From JAPLFM01 sp964650885 (lineage in GTDB: Bacteria; Bacteroidota; Ignavibacteria; Kapaibacteriales; UBA2268), in assembly GCA_964650885.1 (NCBI GenBank), contig CAZYXG010000026.1, forward strand, positions 1-32,267: 32,267 nucleotides of DNA. Direction: 5' to 3'. A program made the position numbers and the translations under genes. This document shows positions 31,092 to 32,267 of this stretch, piece after piece (positions within the stretch are counted from its first letter, which is position 1; every line of letters starts with the position of its first letter). The notes under the pieces are model-generated. The model was not told the origin of the DNA. It saw nothing but the letters and a program-made list of their open reading frames with translations, and did not search any database.

Positions 31092-32267
31092 TTATATTTC
31101 TCTTCTTAATCTTGCCACTGGCAAACGCAACTGCTCACGGTATTTAGCAACTGTGCGGCGGGCAACATTATAGCCTTTGTCTTTCAGTGCTTTGCTCAAG
31201 TCGTCATCGCTAAGCGGCTTTTGTTTATCTTCCGCTCCAATTATATCTTTCAATATATTTTTGATAACGGTTGTAGATATTTCTTCGCCTTCATCGTTGG
31301 AAAGAGATTCGCTGAAAAATGATTTAAGCTCGAATGTTCCGAAATCAGTTTGCACATATTTGCCATTAACTATTCGGCAAACTGTGGATATATCCAATCC
31401 AGTTACTTCCGAAATATCTTTATAAATCAATGGTTTTAACCCAGATTGCCCAAAGAAGAAGAAGTCTTTCTGAATTTGTGCAATTGCTGTCATCACTTTT
31501 GTCATTGTGTTCTTTCTTTGGCGAAGTGCTTGAATCATAAATTTTGCATCTTCAAATTTAGAACGAATCCAATCTTTAGTTTCTTTATTATAAAGTTTAT
31601 ACTTTGCTTCCTTACGAATACCATCGTAAGCTTTGCTAACTTGAACTTTTGGAATAGTGCTTTCATTAACTGTTATAATCAAATCATCTTTTTCTTCATC
31701 AATTTCTATTAAGAAATCTGGAGTTACAGTATTAATCTCAGATTGAAAATCTCCACCGCCTGGTTTCGGATTTAATCTTTTGATTACTTCCAATGCTTCT
31801 TTCAGGAATTCATCGGAAACTTCTAATTGCTTAGTTATAACTTGATAGTGTTTTTTTATAAAAGCATCATAATGGAAATTCAACATTTCTAGTGCTAAAG
31901 CTTGAGCAGCATTTGGCTTAACTACAGCTTTCAATTGAGAAGTCAAACATTCTTTTATGCTTCTTGATCCAATTCCAGGAGGGTCAAGCTTTTGTATATA
32001 GCTCAATACTTCGTCAGCCATTTTCAAAGTTACAAATTTGAATGGTGTGATTGCTTCCACTTCTGGAGTGTTTGAAGCAAGCTCTTTTGTCAAATTCACA
32101 TCTATTTCAAAAATTGCTTCTTCTTTTTTAGTAACTTTATTCAATACTTTTATGCTATCTGGAGATACAGCCAATGCTTTTGCTGGGTTATAACCTTCTT
32201 CGTGATTTACTGAACCATTTGTATATGTGCCGTTTCCATTGCTATAACCATTGCCATTACCATTGGA
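31092..32267 (-). CDS. rpoN: RNA polymerase sigma-54 factor (3' part)
   Basis: Partial: the frame is open to the right edge, so the N-terminus lies outside. Sigma-54 directs RNA polymerase to -24/-12 promoters and requires AAA+ activators. The core-binding part shows SYIQKLDPPGIGSRSIKECL and EVIKRLNPKPGGG, the DNA-binding part GLKPLIYKDISEVTGLDIST and VCRIVNGKYVQTDFGTFELK, followed by KPLSDDDLSKALKDKGYN and the RpoN box ARRTVAKYREQLRLP near the C-terminus. All conserved blocks are intact. The edge-most 30 or so residues (SNGNGNGYSNGNGTYTNG) form an Asn/Gly linker between region I and the core-binding region; an ATG at 32174 is internal and not the start. It ends 13 bases past the palindrome at 31056-31079. 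Confidence 0.93.
   Translation of the reverse strand, partial: SNGNGNGYSNGNGTYTNGSVNHEEGYNPAKALAVSPDSIKVLNKVTKKEEAIFEIDVNLTKELASNTPEVEAITPFKFVTLKMADEVLSYIQKLDPPGIGSRSIKECLTSQLKAVVKPNAAQALALEMLNFHYDAFIKKHYQVITKQLEVSDEFLKEALEVIKRLNPKPGGGDFQSEINTVTPDFLIEIDEEKDDLIITVNESTIPKVQVSKAYDGIRKEAKYKLYNKETKDWIRSKFEDAKFMIQALRQRKNTMTKVMTAIAQIQKDFFFFGQSGLKPLIYKDISEVTGLDISTVCRIVNGKYVQTDFGTFELKSFFSESLSNDEGEEISTTVIKNILKDIIGAEDKQKPLSDDDLSKALKDKGYNVARRTVAKYREQLRLPVARLRREI

Noticed and set aside
1..32267. CRISPR array, tRNA or rRNA genes
   Set aside because: No regularly spaced short direct repeats with unique spacers were seen, and no cloverleaf or rRNA-like segment was noticed by eye. The four junction repeats are too few, unevenly spaced and separated by coding sequence.

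Overview
The window is AT-rich, protein-dense bacterial chromosome. A 1723-residue secreted protein with a type IX secretion (T9SS) sorting tail, a second decayed T9SS substrate, a Bat aerotolerance operon, an L19 gene outside an rpsP-rimM-trmD cluster, and weak or absent Shine-Dalgarno sites before many genes all suggest a Bacteroidota/Chlorobiota-type (FCB group) organism. A poorly sampled lineage such as Candidatus Kapabacteria or Ignavibacteria is plausible, but species cannot be fixed from the sequence alone.

Layout. 1-3235 (minus strand) is the degenerate C-terminal end of an RHS/YD-repeat polymorphic toxin followed by three displaced toxin tips. Each of the four tips begins at the same DNA junction (minus strand TTGCCACTAAGGGGGG, peptide VATKGG) and each is followed by its own small immunity-like gene. 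This is the most interesting region. 3366-5282 carries tyrS and a small transaldolase. 5433-6392 has a SnoaL-like protein and a diverged second copy of the transaldolase 3' end. 6393-8937 is a divergent oxyR-katA peroxide-response pair with a candidate OxyR operator between them. 9432-12287 holds a nucleotide-sugar dehydrogenase, a bifunctional phosphoglucose/phosphomannose isomerase and a MazG-like pyrophosphohydrolase. 12389-17560 is the giant T9SS substrate, with two apparently identical 821-bp internal blocks separated by a diverged linker. 17833-19427 has rplS and a sugar aminotransferase (DegT family). 19914-21965 is a large membrane cytochrome b/Fe-S/CCG-domain protein of the HdrD/EtfAB:quinone-oxidoreductase type. 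22118-27990 contains a membrane protein and the minus-strand run anmK-batB-batC-batD-LMW phosphatase. 28155-29677 is a convergent DUF1684/PAP2 pair. 30132-31045 is a frameshifted T9SS substrate, and the 3' part of rpoN runs off the right edge.

Functional links. OxyR and catalase form a peroxide-defence unit, and the Bat proteins suggest envelope or oxidative stress tolerance. The sugar dehydrogenase, PGI/PMI and DegT aminotransferase fit nucleotide-sugar and surface-glycan synthesis but are scattered rather than clustered. AnmK recycles peptidoglycan anhydro-MurNAc. Intergenic DNA holds terminator hairpins, two members of an AGAGACG...CGTCTCT palindrome family, one REP-like palindrome, and several gene fossils.
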